Shown here piece by piece: positions 24,697 to 35,661 of a stretch of 64,000 nt of DNA. Both the position numbers and the translations under genes were made by a program. Source of the DNA: Waltergamsia citrina (taxonomy: Eukaryota > Ascomycota > Sordariomycetes > Hypocreales > Bionectriaceae); contig JAKLNE010000089.1 of NCBI GenBank assembly GCA_022814615.1, forward strand, positions 1-64,000, given 5' to 3'. The notes beneath the pieces were generated by a model. It searched no databases. It was not told the origin of the DNA and was given only the letters and a program-made list of their open reading frames with translations. Every line of letters begins with the position of its first letter. Position 1 is the stretch's first letter.

Positions 24697-26446
24697 ATGC
24701 TCTCTTCCAGGTCACATCAATTCGCCTCGACCATGACGCAATCCCCGTCGTCCTCCTCCGTCGACGAACCCGCCGAAAACACAGCAGACGAGGAGGATTC
24801 TGAAGATTACTGCAAGGGCGGCTACCATCCCGTTCAGGTCGGCGAGAAGTACAAGGATGGAAAATACACAATTGTTCGCAAGCTAGGATGGGGTCATTTC
24901 TCCACCGTCTGGCTGTCGCGCGACAACTCCAACGGCAAGCACGTCGCCCTGAAGGTCGTCCGATCCGCCGCCCACTATACCGAAACCGCCATCGACGAGA
25001 TCAAACTGCTCAACAAGATTGTCCAAGCCAAGCCTGATCACCCCGGACGGAAACACGTCGTCAGCCTGCTTGACTCTTTCGAACACAAGGGACCCAATGG
25101 TACCCACGTCTGCATGGTCTTTGAAGTTTTGGGCGAGAACCTGCTGGGCTTAATCAAGAGATGGAATCATAGGGGAATCCCATCGCCCCTCGTCAAGCAA
25201 ATCACAAAGCAGGTTCTTCTCGGTCTAGATTACCTCCATCGCGAGTGCGGCATCATTCACACCGACTTGAAGCCTGAGAACGTTTTGATCGAGATTGGTG
25301 ATGTGGAGAAGATTGTCAAGAAGGTTGTCAAGAACGAGCCCGGCGACAAGGATAAGGAGAATAACCGCAACGGACGCCGCAGGCGCAGGACTTTGATTAC
25401 TGGCAGCCAGCCCCTACCGTCACCGTTGAACACTGGATTCAACCATGCCAACCTATTCCCACAGTCTAGCGCACAAGCAAGCCTAGCAGGCATGCTGAAC
25501 GAAGGTATGACATTAATTAGCACATTCGGTCTCGTTTTATGGTGTTTTCTTTTTGCTAACAGTGGTAAAGGAAAATCAAAGGACTCATCGCCCAAGTCAC
25601 CGGACGAGGCCCAGAAACAGAGGGAAAAAAGCGCGTAAGTTTCCCCAGAAACAATCATCAAATTATTTAGGACGAAGGGCTGACCGGTGTAATAGCGACG
25701 TTCTTTCACGCGAGGTGTCAGGAATCTCGCTAGATCGGACGAGTGGCTCATCTGCTTCCACCGGAGACAAACGCAAGGCGGAGGATCAGCACGCATTCGA
25801 CATTATTAGTGTCAAGATTGCCGATCTTGGCAACGCCTGCTGGGTCAACCACCACTTTACAAACGACATTCAAACCAGGCAGTACCGATCTCCGGAGGTG
25901 ATTCTGGGAGCTAAGTGGGGAGCCAGCACCGACGTTTGGAGTATGGCCTCGATGGTATGCTCGACAACTCTTCTCTGAAATACTGGAAAAAACTAACCCA
26001 GTCAGGTCTTTGAACTCATCACCGGCGATTACCTCTTCGATCCCCAGTCAGGCACGAAATACGGCAAAGACGACGATCATATTGCCCAGATCATCGAACT
26101 GTTAGGCCCCTTCCCCAAGTCGCTTTGTTTGAGCGGCAAGTGGAGCCAGGAAATCTTCAACCGTAAAGGCGAACTTCGAAACATCCACCGTTTGCGTCAC
26201 TGGGCGTTACCCGACGTCCTGCGCGAGAAGTACCACTTCAAGGAAGACGAAGCTAAGCGCATCTCTGACTTTTTGACGCCCATGTTGGAGCTTGTGCCGG
26301 AAAAGCGAGCGAATGCGGGAGGTATGGCTGGCCACGCCTGGATGGAGGATACACCGGGGATGAAGGGCATGAAGTTGTCGGGTCTCGAGGTTGGCGGACG
26401 TGGTGAGGGCATCGACGGCTGGGCCACCGAGATTAGGAAGCGTTAG
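24697..26446 (+). CDS. SR-protein-specific kinase (SRPK / Sky1 / Dsk1 family)
   Basis: SRPKs phosphorylate Arg-Ser-rich splicing and mRNA-export factors. Exons 24697-25504, 25571-25634, 25696-25954 and 26006-26446 give 523 aa (511 from the Met at 24733). Visible motifs are the family signature DSEDYCKGGYHPVQVGEKY, Gly loop LGWGHFSTVWLSRD, AxK lysine in HVALKVVRSA, catalytic loop HTDLKPENVL, the SRPK form of the activation segment IADLGNACWV, the TRQYRSPEV anchor, and VFELITGDYLFDP. The kinase core is split by a spacer (about 130 residues) rich in Lys/Arg/Ser, typical of SRPKs. The first intron (25505-25570) needs an AAG acceptor to keep the frame; it has 66 nt, no stop, and would read through if retained. 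An upstream exon at 22003-22154 may extend the N-terminus. Family assignment is firm; the start is uncertain. Confidence 0.9.
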
Positions 26447-27370
26447 GGGCCTACTGCTGCGTTGCAGTGTCTTCCCCGTCGGCCCTCATTTCGACTTCGA
26501 GGACCATTCGGGCAACTCGAGCAAAAGTACGACTGGCTTGACAAAGAGGACCTTGTTGGATGATCGATGTAGCCTTCTCGGCTGGGACAGAACGCGTATT
26601 GCTTCTGTCCAAATGTCAGATATTGAAGATGTATGGGCCACTATAGGCTATGGCGAGATATAGCAACCCAGGCAGACTCGGCCTGTGGACATTCGACCCG
26701 GTCCTGGGAATTTACGGAGGAGGGGGGATTCCCCGGGCTTAAGGTAGTAGACGAAACTTGGTACATGGGTCATGATTACATGATGGGAGGAGAAACATAT
26801 GATAGACTCGTTCCTTTTTCTCTTCCGTTTTCCTCTTTGCATGCTGCAAAAATGATGGTTTCTTGTTTTGCGTTGTTTTTATCGTTTTGGTTGATGATTT
26901 TGTTGGCTTTTTTTTTCTTGATTGCAAACGCATGATACAATGTCTTTAGGGGAGGCCGAGCGATGCGGACTAACGAATTACCTGTGAGGGTTTCGAATGG
27001 CCCGGAAGGGGGACGAAGGGGGGAGGATGGAGTCGAACGAGGGAGGAAGTGAGGGTGAAATACGACACACATGAGCGGAACGGGAGGAGGGGAGGGATGG
27101 AGGATGGGTAGAAGCGTTGTGGTTGGTGTTGATATATATACATGCATATATATTTTGAGACTCAGAACACAATTCAGCGATGAGGGATGATAAGCCTTTT
27201 GCGTGTGTCGTGATCGAGGGTGACTACGGACAGTAGGATGGAGAGTATCATCCGGCACACGGTTCAATCGCCATTACTACTAGTACTGCTATGTTTACAT
27301 GCCTGTTTCGTAATGAAAGTTCCCGAAAACGAGCTTACACAATAGCCAATGGAAGAAAAAGAAGAAAGTA
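26447..27370. other. Convergent 3' intergenic region
   Basis: About 0.9 kb between two convergent stop codons, so it should hold both 3' untranslated regions. A dense T-rich stretch lies near 26815-26930. I see no gene. Confidence 0.5.
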
Positions 27371-28726
27371 TTAACCAAAAGACTCTACCACATAATAAGC
27401 AGCCTCAAACTCATCAATCACCTCACTTGTCGGATAATCGTCCCCCAAGACATCACTCATCACTCCCAACAAAGCATTCATACCGTAGTACCGCGCCGCC
27501 AGGACATCATTCAACTGCTCATCCCTGCTCAACTCGCTCGGGTCGTACATACCGGTCTTGATGAAGGTGTCGAAGAGTCGGTAGAGGGTAGGAGTTGGGA
27601 ATCCGCGAGGGGTCAGGTCTATTACTTTCGTGGTCGTTGGTGTGGGGTAGGGACAGGGTGAGGGGAAAGAATGGGCGAAGACGCTGATGATGTCGTGGGG
27701 GAGTACTGTGATGGTTTGGTTGTTGTTGATGAGCCTGATTGCAGGCGTGGGTTCGGTCTGGATGTTGGTGGAGAGAGCTTTGCAGATGGGAGGCCGGATG
27801 AGATGTCGTTGGGATGTTTCAGAGAGTATACTGAGAAGGCCCTCTCGGGGGAGCTGTCGTAGAATTGGACGTGTTTTGCAATATGAGCATTCCTTGACTA
27901 TGTTGAAGATTGCTCTTGTGAAGGCGCTGGTGTGAGGACTGGGCTTCGTGTGGAGGGACAGCCATCTACACCAACCAGCCATTGACCAAGCACCAGTGTA
28001 ATTACACTCAAGTTCCAACGTAAACAGCAAGTGCTCAATGAGAAAGTCGATACGCTGCTGATTGCTCGTAAACGAGGATGATGAAGAGACAGGCTTGTTA
28101 CCCCCAGCATCAGCCGCATCTTCCTTTTCCTTTTGTAGTAAGGTAAAGTGCTGGAGTAAGTCTAGCACAGTATCGCCTAATCTTGCACCGTGGTTTTCGA
28201 GAAAGATAGCCCAGGAGAGAGGTCTGTCTTGCTTGAGGATGTGGCATAGAAGGGCCGGGAGGTCTGGGAAGGTGGCGTTTTTGGTGTAGATGAGGTAGCG
28301 GACTCGTTCGTCTTCTGGGCCAAACCTTGAGAAGGTTGTTTCTAGGAGGGTGGATAAGGTGTTGGTTGTGTAGGATGTTGCTGGGTCCAGGTGCTGTGGA
28401 GGAGTGAGACTCTGTCCTGGTTGGAAGGTAGATGCTTGTTGGAGAAGTTGAGGGAGACGGGTGTCGTCTAGACGAGCACCGCAGGATTCAAGATATTGGA
28501 TTTTCTTGCGTAAGAGGCTGCTGCTGCCGGTGAGATTGGACGAGAGGAGAGTATAGGCGAGAAGCCATGGTAGACGTCCTTTGTCGAGATGCACGTTGTT
28601 GTTTTCTAGGAAGCGTAGCTTGTCGCTTTCAGGTCCGCATTCAAAAAGGACGACTTCCGGGAGGAGTGGGAGATGTTTTTCATCTGATCCTGGGGGTAAG
28701 AGGGATAGCACAGGTGCTGAACGCAT
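27371..28726 (-). CDS. Unrecognised protein with degenerate internal repeats
   Basis: A single frame of 451 codons from the ATG at 28726. I do not recognise the family. The N-terminal half contains a recurring pattern: LRFLENNNVHLDKGRLPWLL, IQYLESCGARLDDTRLPQLL, VRYLIYTKNATFPDLPALL and AIFLENHGARLGDTVLDLL, each roughly 50-70 residues apart. The core of the unit is a hydrophobic-LE-x3-A-x-L-x-D-x2-LP-x-LL motif, which recalls ankyrin-like or other alpha-helical repeats without matching them well. The C-terminal third has PRGFPTPTLYRLFDTFIKTG and an acidic end. There is no signal peptide or clear membrane segment. It is convergent with the SR kinase and co-directional with lunapark. The long frame and orderly repeats argue that it is real. 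Confidence 0.7.
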   Translation of the reverse strand: MRSAPVLSLLPPGSDEKHLPLLPEVVLFECGPESDKLRFLENNNVHLDKGRLPWLLAYTLLSSNLTGSSSLLRKKIQYLESCGARLDDTRLPQLLQQASTFQPGQSLTPPQHLDPATSYTTNTLSTLLETTFSRFGPEDERVRYLIYTKNATFPDLPALLCHILKQDRPLSWAIFLENHGARLGDTVLDLLQHFTLLQKEKEDAADAGGNKPVSSSSSFTSNQQRIDFLIEHLLFTLELECNYTGAWSMAGWCRWLSLHTKPSPHTSAFTRAIFNIVKECSYCKTRPILRQLPREGLLSILSETSQRHLIRPPICKALSTNIQTEPTPAIRLINNNQTITVLPHDIISVFAHSFPSPCPYPTPTTTKVIDLTPRGFPTPTLYRLFDTFIKTGMYDPSELSRDEQLNDVLAARYYGMNALLGVMSDVLGDDYPTSEVIDEFEAAYYVVESFG

Positions 28727-29781
28727 TGTGGTGGAAAGGTATGATGAGCTGTGTGTAGTTGGTGTAAGTGAGGATTGATATCATGACAAAACGTGAAAGT
28801 GTAAATGGGCGAGGGTAGGGGGAAAAGATAAAGTTGCCAGTTAGTGCCTTTTGAATATTGAATGGGCTGTTCACACGGACGCAGGAGAATGGGATGACTA
28901 TCTGTGCTTTGCTTATTTCGCCCCCAAGCTAGGGTCCAACTTGAAACCCCTCCCTCCATCAGCAACATCGTGTACGAGTATTCACCGGTAGAGCTATGGA
29001 TGGTTGTTTGTAAAAAGGTAAGCAAGCAGCTTGTGCAGAGCCCCGGTTCCAGAAGCGCGTGTTGTGGTTCGCTGCATGCAACAGGGTAAGGAAGTGTAAT
29101 CCTTGATCTGCACCCTGGGACAATGCAACGTTGGGCAAGCTACTCTGTTGATTTTGTAGATTTTGTGCAGTATGTACACTCTATTCGTTGTTATTGATCA
29201 GAACCCTGGAATATTTCCAAACGAATCGTTTCGACAGTCGGGACTTAGTGCTCAACTTCGGATCGCCTTGTCGGCACAACTCTTAAAATCTCCATATACT
29301 TAGTAGTACTTTTTCTACTTCTGATATGCATTTATTCCCTTGGGAACATGTGTTCCTACCGCTCATATCGGCCTTTGGATGGAGAACCCTGGCGAGTTGG
29401 ATCGAGCTTGCTGCGGGAAAGGGCTCACAGCGACGGGCTGGACCTGAAGCCTTGTTTCTGCGATGAACTTCCTATTCAGAGTCTTTGAAACTACTGTGAC
29501 CAAGTGGAAGTACCTCCCGATGAGCTGTTTCAGATCGAAGAGTTGAACATAGCTTTTGGCACTCCATGTTGTTAAAGAATGAACGAGCCACCGACGAGCC
29601 ATGGCGCTTGTTTCACGATATGTCGTCCTCACAGCTTCGATGCCAGCCATATACTTGCTTTTCATGTTAGTGATCCCCGTGACTTTATGTAAATTTGCGT
29701 GGCAAGTAGATCGCCTCGTCGCAAGAAGAAATATGTTTCATATTTTTGTTCAATTCATGGCAAGCTTTCAAGCTTTTCTTT
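28727..29781. other. Intergenic region
   Basis: About 1 kb between the start of the repeat protein gene and the stop of lunapark on the same strand. It holds the promoter of the former and the 3' end of the latter. A 100-codon minus frame at 29363-29665 shows nothing recognisable. Confidence 0.5.
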
Positions 29782-31030
29782 TTATGCTGAACCCTTCTTC
29801 CCTCGCTGTTTCAACGTGCTCGCCCCTGCAGGCTGGGCCGATGTAGTCTCCCCGTGATCACTTTCACTGCTCACTGATGCTTCACGCTCCCCTGAAGGCG
29901 CCTGTTGCTGCTTCTCGCTCAGTACTTCCCTAACGATCCGCTGGCCTTCGTCTTCGGCTTCCTCCCCGTTGTTGGCGCCGCATGCCATGCACCGCCATGT
30001 GCCCATCTCAGCAAGCGTCTTAGTACCCGGCGGTGCTTGGCCGTTGACGAGACGGCAAGACCGGCAGATGAGGACAATCCTGTTTTTCGGGGCTGTTTCG
30101 TCTTCGCCAAGTAGTACGTCGAAGATGCGGTCGTACCAGTGGGATTCGGGCATGCCCATGGGCGCAAGGGGCTGTTGCTGGTGCGTGGGGTATGCCGGTG
30201 ACTGCTGTGTTTGCGGATGGGGAGGAGGAGGTTGTGTGTAGTCGGCGTTGGGCGCGAACTCGGCGCCGGGTTCCATGGGGTTGAGCTCACGCGGCGGTGG
30301 TTGAGGCGAAGCGGGCATGCCATCCGGTCCGCGCTGGATGTTGGCGGTTGGAGGAGGTGCCATGGTTGTTCGGCCTGGGGGCGGTCCTTGGCTTTGTCTG
30401 CCTTGCTTGGTGCGCTGAGCTTCGTGCTCGCCGCCCTCTTGGCCCTCGTGACTGGTGGGTTTCTTGTCCTTCTTGGGTGTGCCCTCTGCGCCGCCGTATT
30501 TCTCAATCAGCTCCATGGTTGAGTCGTACTTGGTGGCGTCTTTGAGCTTCTGGATCGTTTTCGCACGCTCTTCTTGTTGTTCTTTCAACCGAGCTGCCAA
30601 ACTCTCGATTCGATAGTTGTAGAATGTAGATAGTAGTGTCCTTGTTCCGAAGATTCTATGAGGCTGGTTAGTATTGCGACATGACACCACAAGCGAAGAG
30701 CTTCACTTACAGAACGGGCCCACCAGCCAGCCCAGTCCACTCGTAAGCGCCCATGTTCTTATGACCGACGACCAGGAGCAGGACAATGGCGTAGACGAGG
30801 TAAGCAAAGGAGAGGTAGAGCGTCCACAGCACACGGATGCGGCGAGAGCTGGCGCGGACCTTGTCGAGGCGGGACTGGGTGTCTGTGATTTTGGTAGAGA
30901 GGGAGGAGAGGGTCTTTTCGAAAGAAGCTGTATCGGACGAGTCGCCCTGCGGAACGATATTTGTTAGTTATGTGCTACAAGTAAAGCCGGAGATGGAGCT
31001 ACGAACCTTCCAGGGCCAGAAGGACACCAT
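29782..31030 (-). CDS. lnp1: Lunapark family ER junction protein
   Basis: Lunapark stabilises three-way junctions of the tubular ER. Three exons, 31030-31007 (only eight codons, MVSFWPWK), 30946-30711 and 30655-29782, give 377 aa. Order of features: a short N-terminus, a coiled stretch (SFEKTLSSLSTKITDTQSRL), two membrane segments at about residues 47-69 (VLWTLYLSFAYLVYAIVLLL) and 77-98 (split by the second intron), the conserved YNYRIESLAARLKEQQEER coiled coil, a long Pro/Gln-rich disordered region, and at about residues 282-316 the lunapark zinc ribbon with ICRSCRLVNGQAPPG and WRCMACGANN. The Lys/Ser-rich C-terminus follows. It is divergent from the golgin gene. Identity is firm. Confidence 0.93.
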
Positions 31031-31748
31031 GGTGAAGCTATGCGTTCAAGCTAGGGTAAATTGGGTTAGAATAATTTGAATAGAAGAAGTTGGAGAAAAG
31101 AAAGGAGCCTTTCGCAATCACCTGCCGGGCACTATGGTAGAGTGCGGCGATGGCGGCGTTGGGCTATCTCGGAGTCGCGTGTTGCTGGAGGAGATGAACG
31201 TTGAACGTGTGACCTTGCCAGCTTGTGACGAAATCAATTTAAAGTTGCCTGCCTGGTCAAAGAGCTGGCCTTCGGTAGTGGGAGGGTTTGTGCGGCGCAA
31301 GACTCGGACCAGCCACAGCGGCCTCTAGAAGGTTGAGACGTCAGCCACAGCGCTATCACTACTATCAGCAAACAGCCAACGTGGTAATAATATTATTCCC
31401 AGCGCTAAGTTAAGGGTTACAGCGGCTCTGGGGTGGCCGGCCTTAGCGTGCCATAACCCTGGGGAAGGCTCTAAGCCTAAGCCTCAGCCTCATCCTACCG
31501 TCCAACGAAACGCTGAGCTGTCTTTGCGACCTTGGCTTTATTATACCCTTGTACTATTTTCCTTCTATCTTCAGACAACCCAAGATTGCGGGCGATTCCG
31601 TCATGCAGCATCTTCACTTTTAGACGCACCTTTTCTTCTTATTCATTCCTTTTATTCAGCACGATTTTGCTGCCCTCTGACGGGCTCTCCTTTGTAGCGC
31701 CGGCGGCGGTTGTTGTTTGCCGGGAGACTGGTTGGACCACATTCCATC
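31031..31748. promoter_or_regulatory. Shared upstream region of lunapark and golgin genes
   Basis: 718 bp lie between the two start codons, so both leaders and promoters are here. The golgin side is pyrimidine-rich. No named regulatory motif is evident. Confidence 0.5.
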
Positions 31749-34700
31749 ATGTTCTCCGTACGTTGTCCTGAACAGTTGCAATGGCTCAATATGAACGTAA
31801 AGAGAGGCTGACTGATAATAGCGCATACGAGGCGCCATCGACCGGACCATTGCCGAGGAGCAGGCTCGCCAGAAATCCGAACAACAGGCCGCTGGAGGAC
31901 CAGGGCGATCAGCGTCAACATCGTCTCGCGGGGGCGCCGCGGCAGGAAAGCGACCGGGCGCTAAAAGGACGACAAGCGAGAACAATGCGACGGACGGAGG
32001 CGCAGCCAACCCGGATCCCGCCGTCTTCGAGGAGGCCTTTGTCATTGATGATAGCGATGAACCCAGCCGCGCGGGTACCCCTAGGCCTCCGACGCAGGAA
32101 GGCGGAAGTAGTCCTGACAAGATGAAGGACGGAGAGAGAGCGGAGAAGAAAGAGGATGGGGAGAAGGGTGATGCGAAAGAGGATGGTGCTGGCGAGAACA
32201 AGACGGCCGAGAGCAAAGATGCGACAAGTAAGGATATCAAGGCCGACACAGCGACTTCTTCCACCCCCTCCGATCTACCACCCGAAGTCAAACAGAAGCT
32301 GCGGAAGCTTGAGAAACTCGAGAAAACATATCCTGGTGAGTACCCGTTACACTTGATCACTCGTTAGTATTACGGGGTCTGACGCGAGGGCGTTTACAGA
32401 GCTGCTACGATCCTACCGAGTCGCACATCGTCGCGCCACCGCTATCGAACCCTTCGAGAAGGCTCTCCGCGAGAATACCCCTCTTACCTCCATCAGCGAT
32501 CCGAACGCGCTCGTCGAGTATCTCAATCAGCTCAACCTCAGGGGCGACATGGTGATGGAAGAGCTGAAGCGCGTCTCTTCTGAGAAGGATGAGCTGAAGA
32601 AAAAGCAGGAAGAGAACGAAGCGAAGATGAAGAAGCTTGAGGAGAAGGTAGCAGCCGCTAAGGCTGGTGAAGATGTTGAGATCGAAGAAGACTCAGCTGT
32701 TGTCAAGTCTGAGACGCCGCGCCCCTCGACCGACACAAAGGCGGAGGACACTGCCGAGAAGGTCAAGTCACCCGTCGCTTCTGTCATGGGCATGTTCTCC
32801 CCGAGACAAAAGGCAAAGGAGCCCGCTGAAGTCAAGGAGGACAATGGTGATTTCTTTTCGTACGACGAAGAGATTCCCCAAATCCAGGCCGACCTGAACG
32901 CCAAGTCTGAAGAAGTTGAGAAGCTCCGAGGCGAGATCGATGAGCTGAAGCAGGAGCTCTCCGCAGCGCAGGAGAACAGTACCGGATTAGCTGAGAGCCT
33001 TGAGAAAGCAACAAAACAGCTGAATGAGTCGCGCGATGCTTCTGCGTCCAAGGATGAGCTGCAGACCCAGCTTGACGCACGCAACAAGCAGATTGAGAGT
33101 CTGAATGAGCGTCTTGAGAAGTCCCAATCGCAGCTCAAGGACCTTGAATCTAAGTTGGAGAAGGAGATGAGCGAACATTCTACCAAGGTCAAGGAGCTGG
33201 AAGCCTCATTGGCGACGTCGGACAAGCGCACCAGCGAATTGGACGCTGAGCTGACCAAGGCATCCAACGCCAAGACCCTGTCCAAGAAGCTAATCGACGA
33301 CCTCAACTCTCAAATCGACGGCCTGAAGAAGGAAAAGACAACAAGCGAATCCAAGATTACCGAGCTCACCAAGAAGCTTGAGAGCCAGCCGGCTGCTAAG
33401 CCTGAGGCTTCAGTACCCGCCGCTCAGCCCTCAACTGCCACAGCTACTCCAGCTGCAGGTGCCGGAGGCGGCAAGAAGAAGAACAACAAGAAAAAGAAGG
33501 GCAAGGGTGGCGCTGCGGCGGCTACCCCAGCAGCCGAGGAGCCAGCAGCCGCGCAGGCTGAGGCTGCTGCCACCTCAGCACCAGATACCTCCAACAGCGA
33601 AGCTCTGGAGGCCGAAATTGCTAAGCTGAAGGAGGAAGTTACCGAGAAGGATGCCCAGATTGAGAAGTTGTCTCAGCGTCGCAAGACGGAGGAAGACCTG
33701 CAAGAGGAGATCGACTCGCTACGAGATGACCTGGTCACTGTCGGCCAGGACCATGTGGAGGCTAAGGAGAAGATCAAAGCCCTTGAGTCTGAGAAGGCAG
33801 ACCTCAAGGCCGAAATTGCCGAGCTAGAGAAGAAGGTCAACTCATCGGCCTCAGACTCCCAGGCCAACGGCAAGCTACAGGGAGATATGGACAAACTGCA
33901 AAAGGAGTATGACGATCTCAAGGAGAAGTCCACCACACTGCAATCAGATCTGGGTGCCGCGCAACAGCTGGCGCAAACTCGTTTCAAGGACTTGAACGAG
34001 CTTCGCGAAATCCTCCAGAAGGCTCAGCCAGAGCTTAAGAGTCTACGTCAAGAGTCTGCCACGCTCAAGACAACCAAGGAAGAGCTTGCCAACAAGACGA
34101 AGGAACTGAAGGCGATGGAGAAGAAGGAGAAAGACCTTAAACAGGAGCTCACCCGCGCTCAGCAGCAGACCACCGAGCGCGACACCGAGATTAAGACCTT
34201 GAAGGAGAAGATGACGGCTGAAGGCGGCGCCAAGGCCAAGCTTGAAGATGAGAAGCGTGTTGCTGGTCGGGACATGCGACGTGTTGAAGCGGAGAAGGTC
34301 GAGCAAAGCACTCGTGCTGACAAGGCTGAGAAGGAACTGGCCAAGGTGCAAGAAGAAGCCAATAAGTTGCGTCCCCGAGTCAAGGAGCTCGAAGAGCAGA
34401 TGCACAAGCTACGACGCGAGAAGACGGCCGCGCAGGAGGAGGTCGAATTCAAGTCGCAGCAGTACACCAATGCGCAGGGTCTGCTGAGTAGTATGCGGGA
34501 TCAGACCACTGAGATGTCCGTGCAGCTCAAGGAGTCCAAGTCTCAGGCTGAAGCCCTAGAGGAGGAGCTTGCTGAGGTTCAGCGGCTGCTTCAGGAGCGT
34601 ACGCGAGAGGGTGAGACGATGCGTCATCTCTTGGCCGATGTTGACGACCGCGCGGACGCCAAGGTCCGGGATATGCGCGGTCGCATGGAGGCTGCCATCG

Positions 34701-35391
34701 AAGAACGGGACCGTATCGAAGACGAGTCTAGCACACAAGCTCGTAGGAAAGCCCGTGAGATGGAGGAGCTACGCGGTAAGATCCGTGAACTCGAGCGCGA
34801 GGTCAAGACTCTTGGTCGCGAACGCGATGAGCTTGAAGAGCGTGAGAAGGAGTGGCGTCGGCGCAGGGAAGAGCTTGAGTCCGTCGAGGAGAAGGCTGAA
34901 GCTGAGACTAACGAGATGCGGGCTACGGTGTCACAGCTCCGTTCAGCCCTCGATGCTTCCGAAAGTCAAGTTCGTGAGACGGAGAAGCAGCGCGCTGAGC
35001 TACGGAAAATGCTTGATGAAGCAAGACAGCGGTATGAGCGCGCGGCCAAGGAGCTCAAAACCGCACAGTCGAAGCTGGCAGCCGAGTCAAGCCGTAGTTC
35101 TATCGACTCGAATCGCAGTGGCTTGACAGCCAACGGCAGCGGTAGTAACACAGCGCCTGGCGGAGGTGACTTGATGTATTTGAAGACGATTTTGCTGCAA
35201 TTCTTGGAGCAAAAGGATGGTAAGCTTCGGGCGCAGCTTGTACCGGTGCTGTCGAAGCTGCTCAAGTTTGACAAGTAAGTTCCCCCCTCCCATACAATCT
35301 TTCCGTGGGGAGAAATGAAGCTGATAGTGAAAAAATTAGGACGGAAGAGAAGAAGTGGCAGAATGCTGTACAACATATCGAGGTTCGGTGA
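31749..35391 (+). CDS. GRIP-domain golgin (Imh1-like) coiled-coil tether
   Basis: GRIP golgins bind Arl1-GTP at the trans-Golgi and tether vesicles. Four exons fit: 31749-31757 (three codons, MFS), 31822-32335, 32400-35274 and 35340-35391, giving 1149 aa. Exon 1 joins to RIRGAIDRTIAEEQARQKSE. An acidic disordered stretch follows, then LRSYRVAHRRATAIEPFEKAL, and from about residue 240 to 1050 nearly continuous heptad coiled coil rich in Lys and Glu, broken by an Ala/Pro/Lys linker (GGGKKKNNKKKKGKGG). The C-terminus is a GRIP domain: DLMYLKTILLQFLEQKDG, VPVLSKLLKFDK, then EEKKWQNAVQHIEVR from the last exon, with the invariant Tyr in MYLK. The antisense frame of 259 codons at 32527-33306 is a shadow. 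Domain assignment is firm; the Imh1 name is by domain only. Confidence 0.9.
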
Positions 35392-35661
35392 GATGGGATA
35401 AGGGATAGATGGAAGGACACGGAAACAGCTTTAGCATTTTCATAGCGTCTACATTTTACACATGAGGAAAAAAACGCGTGAGGTGGGATCCTTAAGCAAC
35501 AGATGAAATCTACCTTACAGCTTCAATACCCTTTCATGTTTATTCGTGAGCACAGATCCAACAATTGGTGCGTGGTGGAAGAACGGCTCGAAATACCGCC
35601 CCCATAACCTAGACAGACAACTGAGAAGCAAGTTATTGATTTTCTCACGCAGCATCGACGA

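Larger units (their letters stand above)
22155..24710 (+). other. Possible 2.6 kb intron and internal promoter of the SR kinase
   Basis: The stretch begins with GTGAGT and ends with a polypyrimidine-CAG acceptor. It contains no convincing gene. Its 3' half is pyrimidine-rich, carries short tandem repeats (ACCTT and CTACCG units) and several small upstream open frames, and could also serve as promoter and leader for a shorter transcript starting just before 24697. Which view is right, or both, cannot be settled from the sequence. Confidence 0.4.

Noticed and set aside
25563..25634. SR-kinase exon read from the CAG acceptor at 25562
   Set aside because: That acceptor looks better, but it shifts the frame and gives an Arg/Pro-rich shadow that cannot splice in frame to the conserved downstream kinase exon.
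31656..32360. 234-codon minus-strand frame opposite the golgin N-terminus
   Set aside because: It is antisense to exons 1-2 of the golgin, which are confirmed by splice phase and conserved N-terminal sequence.
32527..33306. 259-codon Ser-rich frame antisense to the golgin
   Set aside because: It is the shadow of Lys/Glu/Leu-rich coiled-coil codons on the other strand; serine richness is the expected by-product.
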